Below are positions 7,563 through 19,244 of a DNA stretch of 64,000 bases, one piece after another; the first letter of the stretch is position 1, and each line of letters begins with the position of its first letter. Source of the stretch: JAKAXS01 sp965279065 (GTDB lineage Bacteria; Pseudomonadota; Alphaproteobacteria; Rhizobiales; Hyphomicrobiaceae); assembly GCA_965279065.1 (NCBI GenBank), contig OZ257134.1, forward strand, positions 3,410,001-3,474,000, written 5' to 3'. A program made the translations under genes and the position numbers. The notes under the pieces were generated by a model. The model was given only the letters and a program-made list of their open reading frames with translations. It was not told the origin of the DNA and did not search any database.

Positions 7563-9263
7563 CTAGGCCGCCGCCCGGCGATCCTCCTGGCGCAGCGCCT
7601 GCAGGAAGTGGTTGACTTGGTCGGTCAGGCGGCCCGCTTCCCCAGACAGGCTGTCGGCAGCCATGAGAACCGCGTCGCTCGACTTGCTGGTCTCTTCAAT
7701 GGCACCGGACACGCGGGAAATGTCGCCGGCCAGTTGCTGCGTGCCATGCGCCGCGGCCTGTGCGCTGCGTGAGATCTCCAGCGTCGCGGCACCCTGTTCT
7801 TCGACGGCGGTGGCGATGGCGACGGTGACCTGCGTGATGTCCCTCATGGCCGACGCAACGTCGCCGATGGCAGCCACGGCATTGCGCGTCGATGACTGGA
7901 TGCCGCTGACCTGCTTGGCGATCTGGTCTGTCGCTTTCGAGGTCTGATCGGCAAGCGATTTCACTTCCTGCGCAACGACAGCGAAACCTTTGCCGGCTTC
8001 CCCGGCCCGCGCCGCTTCGATCGTGGCGTTGAGCGCCAGCAAATTGGTCTGCGCCGCGATCTGCTGGATCAGATCGACGACGGTGCCGATCGTCTGTCCG
8101 GCTGCCGCCAGGCCCTCGATCTCGCTGGCCGACCGCTCGGTGGTTTTTTCCGCGTCCTGCACGATCGAGCCCGCCTGCGTCACTTGCCGCGTGATCTCCT
8201 GGATCGATGCCGACAACTGCTCTGCGGCAGCTGCCACGGAGTTGACGTTCGACGTCGTCGTTCCCGACGCATGGCTGGCCGAATTGGCCTGCGACGACGC
8301 ATTCGTCGCAATCCGGCCGAGCGATTGCGCCGTCTCGCGCATCACCGACGTATCCTCGGTCACGGAACTCAGCATGCGGCCGACGGACGAGTTGAAGGTC
8401 TCGACGGCGGCTTCCACTTCGGCCGTGCGCGCCGCGCGCAGCTCGGCTTCGGCCTGCGCCACGGCCGTCAGCTCGCGGTTGCGGCACATCGCAGCCTGGA
8501 ACACCGCGATCGAACGCGCCAGGGCACCGATCTCGTCGCGGCGATTTTCGAACGGAACTTTCATGTCGCTACCGTTGGCCACATGTCCTGTAACCGCGGT
8601 GATCTCCGCCAGCGGTCGGGTGACGGCATTGCGGATAACCAGGATGCCGATCGCAGCCAGCAACAGCACCGTCGCCGCCAGGCCGCTCAACAGGAGCGTG
8701 ATGCGATTAACGCTCTCGTCGAGAGCGCCATGTGCCGCCCGCGTCCGGTCCTCGTAAGTCTTTGCCAACCGTTGCAGATCATCATTGAGGGCCGTGCGAA
8801 CGCTGCGGTTGGCATCGTTGTCGCCGAACTCGCGTGCCGCCGCGGGGCTGATCTTTTCCGCTCGTTCGACCATCTCGCGGCGGAACGCCATGAACTGGGC
8901 GATTCGCGATTCGAAGCCTTTGAATTCCGTCTGGTCGGCCTCGACGAGCCCGTTGCGCCAGGCCTTCACCACGCCGTCGATCCGGTCGATGTAGCCGATC
9001 TGATTGGCACCGAATTTCTTCGCCTTTTCCCAGTCCGCCGACATGTAGATGCCGCGCGATTCCATCACGACCGCGAAGATCAGGCCGTTGACCTTTTCCA
9101 CGTTGACGGTGCCTTCCGACGCTGCGCCGACCTGCCGCACGATCCCCGCCTGCCGGACGTTTTCAAGCATGACGACCCCCACGAGCGCGAGCGTGGCGGC
9201 GCCAAGCAGGGCAAAAATCAAGTGAAGCTTCGCCGCGATGGAAAGCTGGGAGAGCATGCGCAT
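7563..9263 (-). CDS. Methyl-accepting chemotaxis protein
   Basis: A 566-residue chemoreceptor: N-terminal helix (about 12-30), a periplasmic four-helix-bundle-like sensor domain (about 35-185), a second membrane helix (about 188-210), HAMP (about 210-262), and a methyl-accepting signalling domain whose hairpin tip (QIAAQTNLLALNATIEAARA, then GEAGKGFAVVA) is nearly invariant across the family. The ligand cannot be inferred. No che genes are nearby, so it is an orphan receptor feeding a system elsewhere. The ATG begins a short basic N-terminus ahead of the first helix. Confidence 0.92.
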   Translation of the reverse strand: MRMLSQLSIAAKLHLIFALLGAATLALVGVVMLENVRQAGIVRQVGAASEGTVNVEKVNGLIFAVVMESRGIYMSADWEKAKKFGANQIGYIDRIDGVVKAWRNGLVEADQTEFKGFESRIAQFMAFRREMVERAEKISPAAAREFGDNDANRSVRTALNDDLQRLAKTYEDRTRAAHGALDESVNRITLLLSGLAATVLLLAAIGILVIRNAVTRPLAEITAVTGHVANGSDMKVPFENRRDEIGALARSIAVFQAAMCRNRELTAVAQAEAELRAARTAEVEAAVETFNSSVGRMLSSVTEDTSVMRETAQSLGRIATNASSQANSASHASGTTTSNVNSVAAAAEQLSASIQEITRQVTQAGSIVQDAEKTTERSASEIEGLAAAGQTIGTVVDLIQQIAAQTNLLALNATIEAARAGEAGKGFAVVAQEVKSLADQTSKATDQIAKQVSGIQSSTRNAVAAIGDVASAMRDITQVTVAIATAVEEQGAATLEISRSAQAAAHGTQQLAGDISRVSGAIEETSKSSDAVLMAADSLSGEAGRLTDQVNHFLQALRQEDRRAAA

Positions 9264-9461
9264 GATGTATTCCAGGGGAAAGGATTAAGATATTTCATCA
9301 CGTTAAAGGATATCGGTTAATATTGCATGGAAACACCGTGGCGGCGGCGCCACGCGCAACCGCTGTCGGCCTTGGACACGGCCGTGACCGGACGGCATCG
9401 GCGCCCTATAGTCCGCGCCTTCACCCGCGCCTCGCGCCTTCAGCATGACACGAAGCATCAC

Positions 9462-12452
9462 ATGACCAAGCCAGCCACGCGCGCCCCGGCAGCCTGTTCC
9501 GTGCCGGAAGGTGAAGCCGTTCCCATCGCCAAGGGCAGCCACGTCTACCTCGTCGACGGCTCCGGCTATATCTTCCGCGCCTTCCACGCCCTGCCGCCGC
9601 TGACGCGCCCCTCCGACGGCCTGCCCGTCGGCGCCGTCCACGGCTTCTGCGCCATGCTGTGGAAGCTGCTGGGCGAGAGCAAGCTGTCGGACAAGCCGAC
9701 CCACTTCGCCGTGATCTTCGACGCCTCGGAGAAGACCTTCCGCAACGAGATCTACCAGGAATACAAGGCGCACCGCCCGCCGGCCCCGGAAGAGTTGATC
9801 CCGCAGTTCCCGCTGATCCGCGACGCCGTCAGGGCCTTCAACATCGCCTGCCTGGAGCAGAACGGCTATGAGGCCGACGACCTCATCGCCACCTACACCC
9901 GCGACGTCGTGGCCGCCGGCGGTGAGGTGACCATCGTCTCGTCCGACAAGGATCTGATGCAGCTGATCCAGCCAGGCGTCGTCATGTTCGACGGCATGAA
10001 GAACAAGAAGATCGGCCCCGACGAGGTCTTCGAGAAGTTCGGCGTGAAGCCGGATAAGGTCATCGATATCCAGTCGCTGGCCGGCGACTCGACCGACAAC
10101 GTTCCCGGCGTGCCCGGCATCGGCATCAAGACCGCGGCCGAGTTGATCACGCAATATGGTGACCTCGACACGCTGTTGGCCCGGGCCGGCGAGATCAAGC
10201 AGCCGAAGCGCCGCGAGAAGCTGATCGAGTTCGCCGATCAGGCCCGCATCTCGCGCGACCTCGTCACCCTGAAACAGGACGTGCCCGTGACCGTGCCTGC
10301 CGATGCTTTAGGCGTGCAGGAGCCTCAGGCCGATACCTTGCTCGGCTTCCTGCGCAAGATGGAATTCGGCACGCTGACCCGCCGCATCGCCGACAAGCTC
10401 GGCGTCGATGCACCCGGTGTCCCGGCCGCGTCAACGGGATCGCCGGCGCCGAGGGCGGAGAAATCTCCGGCTGCCCGCACCGAACCAGGCGCGCCTCCGG
10501 CCAGCGAAGGCCCCGGCTCGCCCGCCGCCCTCGTCGCTTTCGCCGGCGCGCAGGCCCTGACGCCACCAATCGACCGCAGCAAATATGAAACCGTGCAAAC
10601 TCCGGAAGCCTTGGCAGCCTGGGTCGCGCGCGCCTACGACACCGGCCGCTGCGCCTTCGACACCGAGACCACGTCGATCGACCCCATGCAGTGCGACCTT
10701 GTCGGCATGTCGCTGGCCGTCGCGCCCGGCAAGGCCTGCTACATCCCCATCGCTCACCGCGCCTCGAAGGGCGGCTTCGACTTTGGCGAGGGCGACCTCA
10801 TCAAGCAGATCCCCGCGCGCGACGTGCTCGCCACCCTGAAACCGATGCTTGAGGACCCCACGATCCTCAAGATCGGCCACAACATGAAGTACGACCTGAA
10901 CGTCCTGCAACGCCACGGCATCGCGCTCAACGCCATCGACGACACCATGCTGCTGTCCTACACGCTCGACAGCGGTAAGGGCCCGCAAGGCATGGACGAA
11001 CTGGCCGAACGCCATCTCGGCCACACCTGCATGCCGTTCTCCAAGGTCATCGACTTCGCCCCCGGCCAGAAGAAGAACGAGAAGACCTTCGCCGAAGTCC
11101 CCCTCGACAAGGCCACCGAATACGCCGCCGAGGATGCCGACGTCACCCTGCGCCTTTGGCTCAAACTGAAGCCGCGTCTCGTCGCCGAGCGCATGACCAC
11201 GGTTTACGAGACCCTGGAGCGTCCGCTGCTTCCCGTCATCGCCGAGATGGAGCAACACGGCATCAAGGTCGACAAGGCCATCCTCGGCCGCCTGTCGTCG
11301 ACGTTCTCGCAGGGCGTGCACCGCCTGGAGGAAGAGATCAACGGCCTCGTCGGCCACAAATTCAACTTCGGCTCACCCAAGCAGCTCGGCGAACTGCTGT
11401 TCGACCGCCTGAAGCTTCCCGGCGGCAAGAAGACCAAGTCCGGCCAGTGGGAAACCCGCGCCGGCCTGCTCGACGAACTCGCCGCCAACGAGGAACTGCC
11501 CGACGACGCCCGCGCCCTGATCAACAAGATGCTGGAGTGGCGCCAGCTCACCAAGCTTCGCTCCACCTACACCGACGCGCTGCCGCACTATCTGCATCCG
11601 CTGTCGAACCGCATCCACACCTCCTACTCGCTGGCGGCCACGACGACCGGCCGCCTCGCCTCGTCCGAGCCCAACCTGCAGAACATCCCGATCCGCACCA
11701 AGGAAGGCCGCGAGATCCGCACTGCCTTCATCGCCGAACCCGGTCACAAGCTCATCTCCGCCGACTACTCGCAGATCGAGCTGCGCGTACTGGCGCACAT
11801 CGCCGACATTCCGCAGCTGAAGAAGGCCTTCGACGAAGGCCTCGACATCCATGCCATGACCGCCTCGGAAATGTTCGGCGTGCCGGTCAAGGACATGCCG
11901 GCCGACGTGCGCCGCCGCGCCAAGGCGATCAACTTCGGCATCATCTACGGCATCTCAGCCTTTGGCCTGGCCAACCAGCTCTCCATCCCGCGCGAGGAAG
12001 CCGGCGACTACATCAAGACCTACTTCCGCCGCTTCCCCGGCATCCGCGACTACATGGAAGAGACCAAGAAGTTCGCCCACGAGCACGGCTACGTAACGAC
12101 CATCTTCGGCCGCAAGATGCACTACCCCGAGATCAACACGCGTAATCCTTCGATGCGGAGTTTCCTGGAACGCGCCTCGATCAACGCGCCGATCCAGGGC
12201 TCCGCCGCCGACGTCATCCGCCGCGCGATGGCGAGGATGCCGGGTGCAATTCGCGACGCCGGCCTGAAGAGCGCGCGCATGCTGCTCCAAGTCCACGACG
12301 AGTTGGTCTTCGAGGCGCGGGAGGCGGAAGTTCCCAAGACCTTGAAGCTGGCGAAGGACGTGATGGAAAAAGCCAGCCTCCCCGCAGTCGCGCTGACGGT
12401 GCCGCTACAGGTGGACGCCAAGGCCGCCGACAACTGGGAAGCGGCGCACTAG
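9462..12452 (+). CDS. polA: DNA polymerase I
   Basis: A 996-residue family A polymerase for Okazaki-fragment processing and repair. Three domains are visible: the 5'-3' exonuclease (about 20-310, VYLVDGSGYIFRAFHALPP), a 3'-5' proofreading exonuclease (about 365-560, FDTETTSIDP near 398 with intact acidic residues) and the polymerase (about 600-996, motif A DYSQIELRVL near 767, motif C VHDELVFE near 944). An Ala/Pro-rich linker separates the first two. The ATG chosen removes 45 upstream codons of non-conserved sequence; a further in-frame ATG is not needed to fit family length. Confidence 0.97.
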   Translation: MTKPATRAPAACSVPEGEAVPIAKGSHVYLVDGSGYIFRAFHALPPLTRPSDGLPVGAVHGFCAMLWKLLGESKLSDKPTHFAVIFDASEKTFRNEIYQEYKAHRPPAPEELIPQFPLIRDAVRAFNIACLEQNGYEADDLIATYTRDVVAAGGEVTIVSSDKDLMQLIQPGVVMFDGMKNKKIGPDEVFEKFGVKPDKVIDIQSLAGDSTDNVPGVPGIGIKTAAELITQYGDLDTLLARAGEIKQPKRREKLIEFADQARISRDLVTLKQDVPVTVPADALGVQEPQADTLLGFLRKMEFGTLTRRIADKLGVDAPGVPAASTGSPAPRAEKSPAARTEPGAPPASEGPGSPAALVAFAGAQALTPPIDRSKYETVQTPEALAAWVARAYDTGRCAFDTETTSIDPMQCDLVGMSLAVAPGKACYIPIAHRASKGGFDFGEGDLIKQIPARDVLATLKPMLEDPTILKIGHNMKYDLNVLQRHGIALNAIDDTMLLSYTLDSGKGPQGMDELAERHLGHTCMPFSKVIDFAPGQKKNEKTFAEVPLDKATEYAAEDADVTLRLWLKLKPRLVAERMTTVYETLERPLLPVIAEMEQHGIKVDKAILGRLSSTFSQGVHRLEEEINGLVGHKFNFGSPKQLGELLFDRLKLPGGKKTKSGQWETRAGLLDELAANEELPDDARALINKMLEWRQLTKLRSTYTDALPHYLHPLSNRIHTSYSLAATTTGRLASSEPNLQNIPIRTKEGREIRTAFIAEPGHKLISADYSQIELRVLAHIADIPQLKKAFDEGLDIHAMTASEMFGVPVKDMPADVRRRAKAINFGIIYGISAFGLANQLSIPREEAGDYIKTYFRRFPGIRDYMEETKKFAHEHGYVTTIFGRKMHYPEINTRNPSMRSFLERASINAPIQGSAADVIRRAMARMPGAIRDAGLKSARMLLQVHDELVFEAREAEVPKTLKLAKDVMEKASLPAVALTVPLQVDAKAADNWEAAH

Positions 12453-12620
12453 GCCTCCAGCGTTTTCTGCACCGCGATCTCGCGACCACAGTCTCCCGCC
12501 ACCCCTCAACGCCCGTCTGTGCCCCCAGACATTCCACTAAAGTGTGATGGCGCAGCTGCCGGAAATGCAGTTGCGTAACGCACGCGGAAGAGTTGGCGAG
12601 TTTGGTGGCGAAACGTAGTC

Positions 12621-13007
12621 ATGCTGCAAGAATATTCGAACGAGTTACCGTTTTTGGTTGCCGCAGTGATCCTGGCGCTGTTGCTGTGCGCCTGGGGGCT
12701 CCGTCGGTCGCGCAAATCGACTGCAAAAGGCACTGCTGCCGGCGCGGGCCCCGGTTCCAGAAGTGTCGGCCCGGCCCCCAGTTCTGGAAGCGCTGGCACA
12801 GGCACCGATCCGAAAAGCCCGGCATTATCCTATGCGGCGATAGCGGTCGCAGCGGCGCAACCCAAACCCAGCATGACCATTGCGACGGATCAACCAAAGC
12901 CCATCGATTACTCCGGTGAGGCCACGGAGGTTCCAGCCAACGCGTCGTACGCCGCGATTGCGGTAGCTCATGCTGCGTCGTCCGCCAAGCGCGCCGTTCG
13001 GGCATAA
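12621..13007 (+). CDS. Hypothetical membrane-anchored protein with repeated SYAAIAVA
   Basis: A 128-residue protein with one N-terminal membrane helix (about 9-27) followed by a basic stop-transfer segment (RRSRKS) and a low-complexity Ala/Gly/Pro/Ser tail. The eight-residue motif SYAAIAVA appears twice, near residues 70 and 108. No known domain is recognised. ATG follows a short spacer after polA on the same strand. Codon use matches neighbours, which supports coding, but function is unknown; an alternative is an intergenic chance frame. Confidence 0.55.
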   Translation: MLQEYSNELPFLVAAVILALLLCAWGLRRSRKSTAKGTAAGAGPGSRSVGPAPSSGSAGTGTDPKSPALSYAAIAVAAAQPKPSMTIATDQPKPIDYSGEATEVPANASYAAIAVAHAASSAKRAVRA

Positions 13008-13152
13008 CCTCTCCAAGCGCCCCCGCACCCGCGGCGTCACTCGCCTTGCGAACGGGCCACCGCCCGCACTGGCCCCGATAACGTGTAGCCACCCCGACAT
13101 GCGACCCCGCAGCACAGTTGCGGGCCCACCCGGGCGTCCGTAAACCCCCGGC

Positions 13153-14775
<1,623 letters not shown>

Positions 14776-14795
14776 AATCGTGCGCATCAATAAGA

Positions 14796-14821
14796 CGGCG
14801 CCCAGAAATGAGGGGGCGCCG
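14796..14821 (-). terminator. Hairpin between convergent genes
   Basis: Perfect 8-bp arms (CGGCGCCC / GGGCGCCG) with a 10-nt loop lie just past the ABC-F stop. Read on the minus strand the stem is followed by TCTTATTG, a weak U-rich tract; on the plus strand no T run follows. It probably ends transcripts coming from the minus-strand GGDEF gene, though it lies 130 bp beyond that stop. Confidence 0.45.
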
Positions 14822-14950
14822 AGCGAGTTGCTTTGCTTTGTCGGTCTGCGAATTCGGCTCTGCAGCCTTGCCGTTGACCGGAGGAGTCTTGTCCTTCGTC
14901 ATCGACGGATCTGTACCGGTCGCGCCGGTCGAACCACCGGTCGCCGCGCC

Positions 14951-16819
14951 TTATGCCGCTTCGCTTTCGGCTAAAGCCGGGGCGTTGCCTGAGAACACTT
15001 CCACGTTGTTCCGGCCGTTCTCCTTGACCGCGTAGAGCGCCACGTCCGCGCGCTTCATGAGAACGTCGGGATTGATGTTGGAGTCCTTGCGCGCAACACC
15101 GATACTCAACGAGATGAGCCCGATGTTGCCGTCGATGACGACAGGCTGTTCGACGGCCTTCAGGATTCGCTGGGCGACGTCCCGGGCGGGCTGAATCTCG
15201 CCGAAATCACGAAGGATGATCGCGAACTCGTCGCCTCCAATGCGCGCGACGGTATCGAACTCGCGAACGCAGGCGGTCAGGCGCGTTCCGACGATCTTCA
15301 GCATTTCGTCACCCGCCGCATGACCGAGCGTATCGTTGACATGCTTGAAGTGGTCGACATCGATCAGCATGACGCTGAATGTCTCGCCGTCGTTTGTCGG
15401 CTCGCACAGGCGTGCAAGCTGGTCGGCGAAGCACCGGCGGTTCGGCAAGCCCGTCAGCGGGTCGTGCAGCGAAATGTGCCGCAACGCTTCTTCGGCTTCG
15501 CGGTCCGCCGTGATGTCGGTATACGTGCAGATCACTCCGTTCGGCGTACGGCGTTGCGAAATGCGGATCGTTCTATCATCGGACAGTTGCTGATCGACGT
15601 CTCCGTTCTCCAGCAGTGCCAACGCTCCATCCGCCACGCACGATGCCGACACCGGCGCCGCGCAAAGCTTCACGAGAGCATCGAACGGCATGCCGACGCA
15701 CACTACATCCGCCTTGAGGCCGTACATCTGCAGGAACCGGTCGTTCCGGGCCACAATCCGCAACTGCTTGTCAAAAATGCAGAGGCCTTGGTTCATGGCA
15801 TCCAGGGCGGCGTCAAGCGTTTTGCGGCTCCCCTGGTCCGCGGCGGATAACTGCTCGACGCGCTTGCGCATGGCATCTCGCTCAGCCACAGCGGCAGCGA
15901 CGAACAATGTCGTGAACAGGTTGACGAGGCAGAAGAGCTGCACGAGCCAGACGTAACTGCCCGGTTGGTTTGCCTGCGGCATCGCCGCCGGACCAAACCC
16001 GTTGTACGTCGCATAGATCGACACCACCGAAAGGAACAGCGTGGCGAACGCGGCATACCGCGGCCCCAATTGAAAGGCGATCGCCACGCAGACGGGGCTG
16101 ACGAGGAACATCAGCGGCACGCTGGTCTGGCCGAACACCACCGCGCACACCGCCACGAGAGCCAAAAATAGCAAGGGCACTTGGAACGCATCGACGGGAG
16201 CGTGAGCCGCACTACCCGGCCTGAGCGCCAACGCGAACGCCGGAGTGATCACCAGCAGCCCAAGGGCGTCGGCCATGTACCACGTCGAGAACGCCGCCCA
16301 ATAATTTACATCGGCAGACAATGTCGCGATAGCCGCACCCGCGGCTGCCGGTGCCGTGGTGGCCACGAGGCAAGCCGCGATGAACGTGATGACGTTGCGC
16401 AGTTCACAAAAGTCCAGGTCGTCGACGAGCAGACGGTCGAGAAGATAGAGCGCGAGGGCGACTTCAGCCGCGTTGATGCCGGCAAAACCGAAGGAGACAC
16501 CCACCGAGTGACCGACGACAAGGTTCACGATCACGTTCATGGCAAAACAGGCAGCCAGCGTGCGCAGCTTGAGCCTGAGGGTATCGCTGACCAGCAGCGC
16601 GGCGAGCAGCAGACCGTTGGCCGGCCAGATCGCCGCGACGGTTGACTCGGTTTGCGTATGGCGCGTCGCGACATAGACGCAAAGACCGAACAACAGCGGA
16701 ACGACCCGCAGGAAGAAGCGCTCGCCCGAAATCAGCCAGATGAAGTGATCGTCTTCCAACGCCCGCTCGAACCAGCGCAATGACGCCGGAATATGCGCGG
16801 GCATCAATGCGGACTGCAT
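14951..16819 (-). CDS. Diguanylate cyclase with MASE1 and PAS domains
   Basis: A 622-residue membrane protein. The N-terminal 300 residues form a MASE1 sensor with about eight helices and the conserved WPANGL and WYMADALGLL motifs. A PAS domain follows (about 325-440, ALDAMNQGLCIFD), then a GGDEF domain with intact RIGGDEFAIIL (near 528) and an upstream RxxD inhibitory site (REFD). It should make cyclic di-GMP and be product-inhibited. There is no EAL domain. The start is the ATG just before the first helix; earlier in-frame codons run through AT-rich DNA that looks like promoter. Confidence 0.9.
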   Translation of the reverse strand: MQSALMPAHIPASLRWFERALEDDHFIWLISGERFFLRVVPLLFGLCVYVATRHTQTESTVAAIWPANGLLLAALLVSDTLRLKLRTLAACFAMNVIVNLVVGHSVGVSFGFAGINAAEVALALYLLDRLLVDDLDFCELRNVITFIAACLVATTAPAAAGAAIATLSADVNYWAAFSTWYMADALGLLVITPAFALALRPGSAAHAPVDAFQVPLLFLALVAVCAVVFGQTSVPLMFLVSPVCVAIAFQLGPRYAAFATLFLSVVSIYATYNGFGPAAMPQANQPGSYVWLVQLFCLVNLFTTLFVAAAVAERDAMRKRVEQLSAADQGSRKTLDAALDAMNQGLCIFDKQLRIVARNDRFLQMYGLKADVVCVGMPFDALVKLCAAPVSASCVADGALALLENGDVDQQLSDDRTIRISQRRTPNGVICTYTDITADREAEEALRHISLHDPLTGLPNRRCFADQLARLCEPTNDGETFSVMLIDVDHFKHVNDTLGHAAGDEMLKIVGTRLTACVREFDTVARIGGDEFAIILRDFGEIQPARDVAQRILKAVEQPVVIDGNIGLISLSIGVARKDSNINPDVLMKRADVALYAVKENGRNNVEVFSGNAPALAESEAA

Positions 16820-17211
16820 CGGATGTACGCCTGAAAAACCCAAAAATCGCGCCCTGATCTTGAGATATTTTGGTTTACGGGAACCTAACAAACTGATGAA
16901 TTTACGTTGCAATTTAGTAGTATACCGAGAAATGCCGCCCGCTCCGGACCTCTGTGCATCGCCAATTTTCGAGGTCGCTTGTGACGTCGTTGCCTCGACC
17001 CCGGCGCACCCCAAGTAGCGCACCCGCAAAATGCCAGAGTTTGGCGTAGGCGGACCGCAGACCGCTCTGTCGGCGCCCCTATTTCTCGTCATATTCCGGC
17101 CGCTTGACTCGGGCTCCATCGTGGCCGAAGACTCAAACCAGGGAATCGCCAGTTAACGTGATGTTAACTAGACCGAAACAAGGTGAAGGCATGCGCCCAG
17201 GGGGATTGTGC
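16820..17211. promoter_or_regulatory. Divergent promoter region with AGTTAAC/GTTAACT palindrome
   Basis: A 392-bp divergent spacer. The half nearest the GGDEF gene (about 16840-16930) is AT-rich and probably holds its promoter. Near the L,D-transpeptidase gene, 17151-17169 is a perfect inverted repeat (AGTTAAC, 5-bp spacer, GTTAACT), about 43 bp before the chosen start, well placed as an operator. No open frame looks coding. Confidence 0.4.
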
Positions 17212-18225
17212 ATGCGTTTTGTTGTTCCTGGAGGAAGCATCGTGTCCGCTGTGCGTGGCCTTGTGGCCGCCGCGGGCCGTGGTCTCCTTGTGTCTGCGGG
17301 CCTGATCTTGTCCGGCTGCTCCAGCGGCTCCATCATCATTCCTCCGTCCGAGCAGCCGCTGTCGCAGGAGTCGCAAATGCTCCTCGGCAAGAAGGGCATG
17401 GAGGCGAATACGCCGATCTACATCCGCATCTTCAAGGAAGAGTCGGAATTGGAGATCTGGAAGGCGCGTACCGACGGCCGCTTCTATCACTTCAAGACCT
17501 ACCCAATCTGCAACTGGTCGGGCGAGCTTGGTCCGAAGTACGCCCAGGGCGACCGTCAGGCTCCTGAAGGTTTCTATTCGATTTCAATGAATCAGTTGAA
17601 GCCGGACTCAAGCTATTATCTCGCGTTCAACATCGGCTTCCCCAACGCCTTCGACAAAGCCAACGGCCGCGATGGCCAGTTCCTCATGATCCACGGCAAG
17701 TGCAAGTCCGCTGGCTGCTACGCCATGACCGACGCGCTCGTCGAGGAAATCTATGCCCTGGGCCGCGACGCCCTGCGCGGCGGCCAGCAGAGCATTCCGC
17801 TGCACGCCTTCCCCTACCGCATGACGGACGAAAAACTCGCGCGCTACAAGACCAACAAGAACTACGCTTTCTGGAAAACCTTGAAGGAAGGCTATGACAG
17901 CTTCGAAGTGACGCGCGTGCCGCCGACGGTGGCCGTCTGCGAGCGCAAGTACGTGGTCAACGTTGTCGTGCCGCCATTCACGGAGCTGAATCCGGTTGCC
18001 GCCTGCCCTCGCTTCGAGAAGCCGGCGCTGACACCGTTCGCCGCCGCGCCAAATGAGCAGAAACTGGCGATGGAGCGCGTTACGGTCGTCGGTCCCAAGA
18101 CGCGTGGACCCGCCAACATGTCGGTGCCGCCCGTTGATCCCGATCCGATCGCCACGGCCATCGCCTCGCATGCCTCCCGCATGCCGAACCCCGAGGCCGC
18201 CTCAGCCCTCGGCTATCGGCAGTGA
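17212..18225 (+). CDS. L,D-transpeptidase-fold lipoprotein (YafK/DpaA-like), paralogue 1
   Basis: A 337-residue predicted lipoprotein: hydrophobic signal (about 10-32) ending in lipobox LSGC with Cys36. A YkuD/L,D-transpeptidase domain (about 65-240) carries the catalytic pattern His161 to Cys169 (HGKCKSAGC followed by YAMTD), as in E. coli YafK/DpaA, which detaches Braun-type lipoproteins from peptidoglycan. The C-terminal 90 residues are Pro/Ala-rich and unconserved. The start has GGGGGA six bases upstream; longer starts exist. First of three tandem paralogues. Cross-linking and cleaving activities cannot be told apart from sequence. Confidence 0.85.
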   Translation: MRFVVPGGSIVSAVRGLVAAAGRGLLVSAGLILSGCSSGSIIIPPSEQPLSQESQMLLGKKGMEANTPIYIRIFKEESELEIWKARTDGRFYHFKTYPICNWSGELGPKYAQGDRQAPEGFYSISMNQLKPDSSYYLAFNIGFPNAFDKANGRDGQFLMIHGKCKSAGCYAMTDALVEEIYALGRDALRGGQQSIPLHAFPYRMTDEKLARYKTNKNYAFWKTLKEGYDSFEVTRVPPTVAVCERKYVVNVVVPPFTELNPVAACPRFEKPALTPFAAAPNEQKLAMERVTVVGPKTRGPANMSVPPVDPDPIATAIASHASRMPNPEAASALGYRQ

Positions 18226-19097
18226 CCGAGGCGCCGCGCAAACGGCGCCGCTGGCGCCGTTTGGCGCTGCTGGTCCTCTTGCTTGTCGGCGCCTTTGGCA
18301 GCTTTGGTGTCGCCAACCGCCAGGTCGTCCTGCCGTTGCTGCCCGAGCAGGACGTCATCCGCTTCGAACGCTGGCAGCGCTTCACATACGCCTCGCTGGG
18401 CTGGACTTGGCCCGGCACGCCCGATGTCTCAGCCCTCGATCAACGCCTTGCCGCCGCCGGCATGAAGCTCGGTGCGCCCATCCTGGTGCGCATTTTCAAA
18501 CGCGAGTTCGAGTTGGAGCTGTGGTTCAAGAAGGGCGACCGCTTCGAACGCTTCGCCACCTATCCTATCTGCAAATGGTCGGGCCGCCTGGGCCCGAAGG
18601 TCCGTCAGGGCGACCGTCAGGCGCCGGAGGGCTTCTATACCGTCGACAGCAAGGCACTCAATCCCAATAGCCGCTGGTACCGCTCGTTCAACCTCGGCTT
18701 CCCCAACACGCACGATCGCGCCCTGCGGCGCACCGGCAGCTTCATCATGGTCCACGGCGGCTGCTCGTCGATCGGCTGCTACGCCATGACCAACGCGCAA
18801 ATGGCCGAGATATGGAACCTCACAAAGTCGGCCCTCGACGGCGGCCAGAAGCGCTTCCAGGTGCAGGTTTTCCCGTTCCGGCTGACCCCGGACAACCTCG
18901 CCAGCCGCGCCGACACCGCCGATGCCGACTTCTGGCAGAGTCTGAAACCCGGCTACGACCTGTTCGAGCAGACCGGCGTCCCGCCTCGCATCAGCGTCTG
19001 CAACAAGCGCTACGCCTTCGAGCCCGGCAGTCCCGACGCAGACGGCAGCGCTGTGCTTGAGACCCGCTGCCCCGCGCGAACCGCCAAGGTTAACTGA
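18222..19097 (+). CDS. L,D-transpeptidase-fold protein, membrane-anchored, paralogue 2
   Basis: A 291-residue paralogue of the preceding gene, starting at GTG in a 4-bp overlap with its stop, so probably co-translated. Instead of a lipobox it has a very basic N-terminus (RKRRRWRR) and one uncleaved-looking helix (about 14-33), implying an inner-membrane anchor. The catalytic stretch is canonical: His178 to Cys186, HGGCSSIGC then YAMTN. The shared flanking motifs (YPICKWSG, GDRQAPEGFY, FPFR) show it arose by duplication. Role: peptidoglycan or lipoprotein-peptidoglycan remodelling, inferred from family. Confidence 0.85.
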   Translation: MTEAPRKRRRWRRLALLVLLLVGAFGSFGVANRQVVLPLLPEQDVIRFERWQRFTYASLGWTWPGTPDVSALDQRLAAAGMKLGAPILVRIFKREFELELWFKKGDRFERFATYPICKWSGRLGPKVRQGDRQAPEGFYTVDSKALNPNSRWYRSFNLGFPNTHDRALRRTGSFIMVHGGCSSIGCYAMTNAQMAEIWNLTKSALDGGQKRFQVQVFPFRLTPDNLASRADTADADFWQSLKPGYDLFEQTGVPPRISVCNKRYAFEPGSPDADGSAVLETRCPARTAKVN

Positions 19098-19244
19098 GGT
19101 TTGGCGGCCACAAAGTCTTCGTTTTCAACACATAAGAGCAACCAAGTTGTTGGTTTTAGATCTGGTCCGACCACGCTTTGTCTGTAAAAAAGGAGACAAT
19201 GGGGTCGACGACGCCGTTGACGGAAAGGTTCGGAGTTCCGCCGC

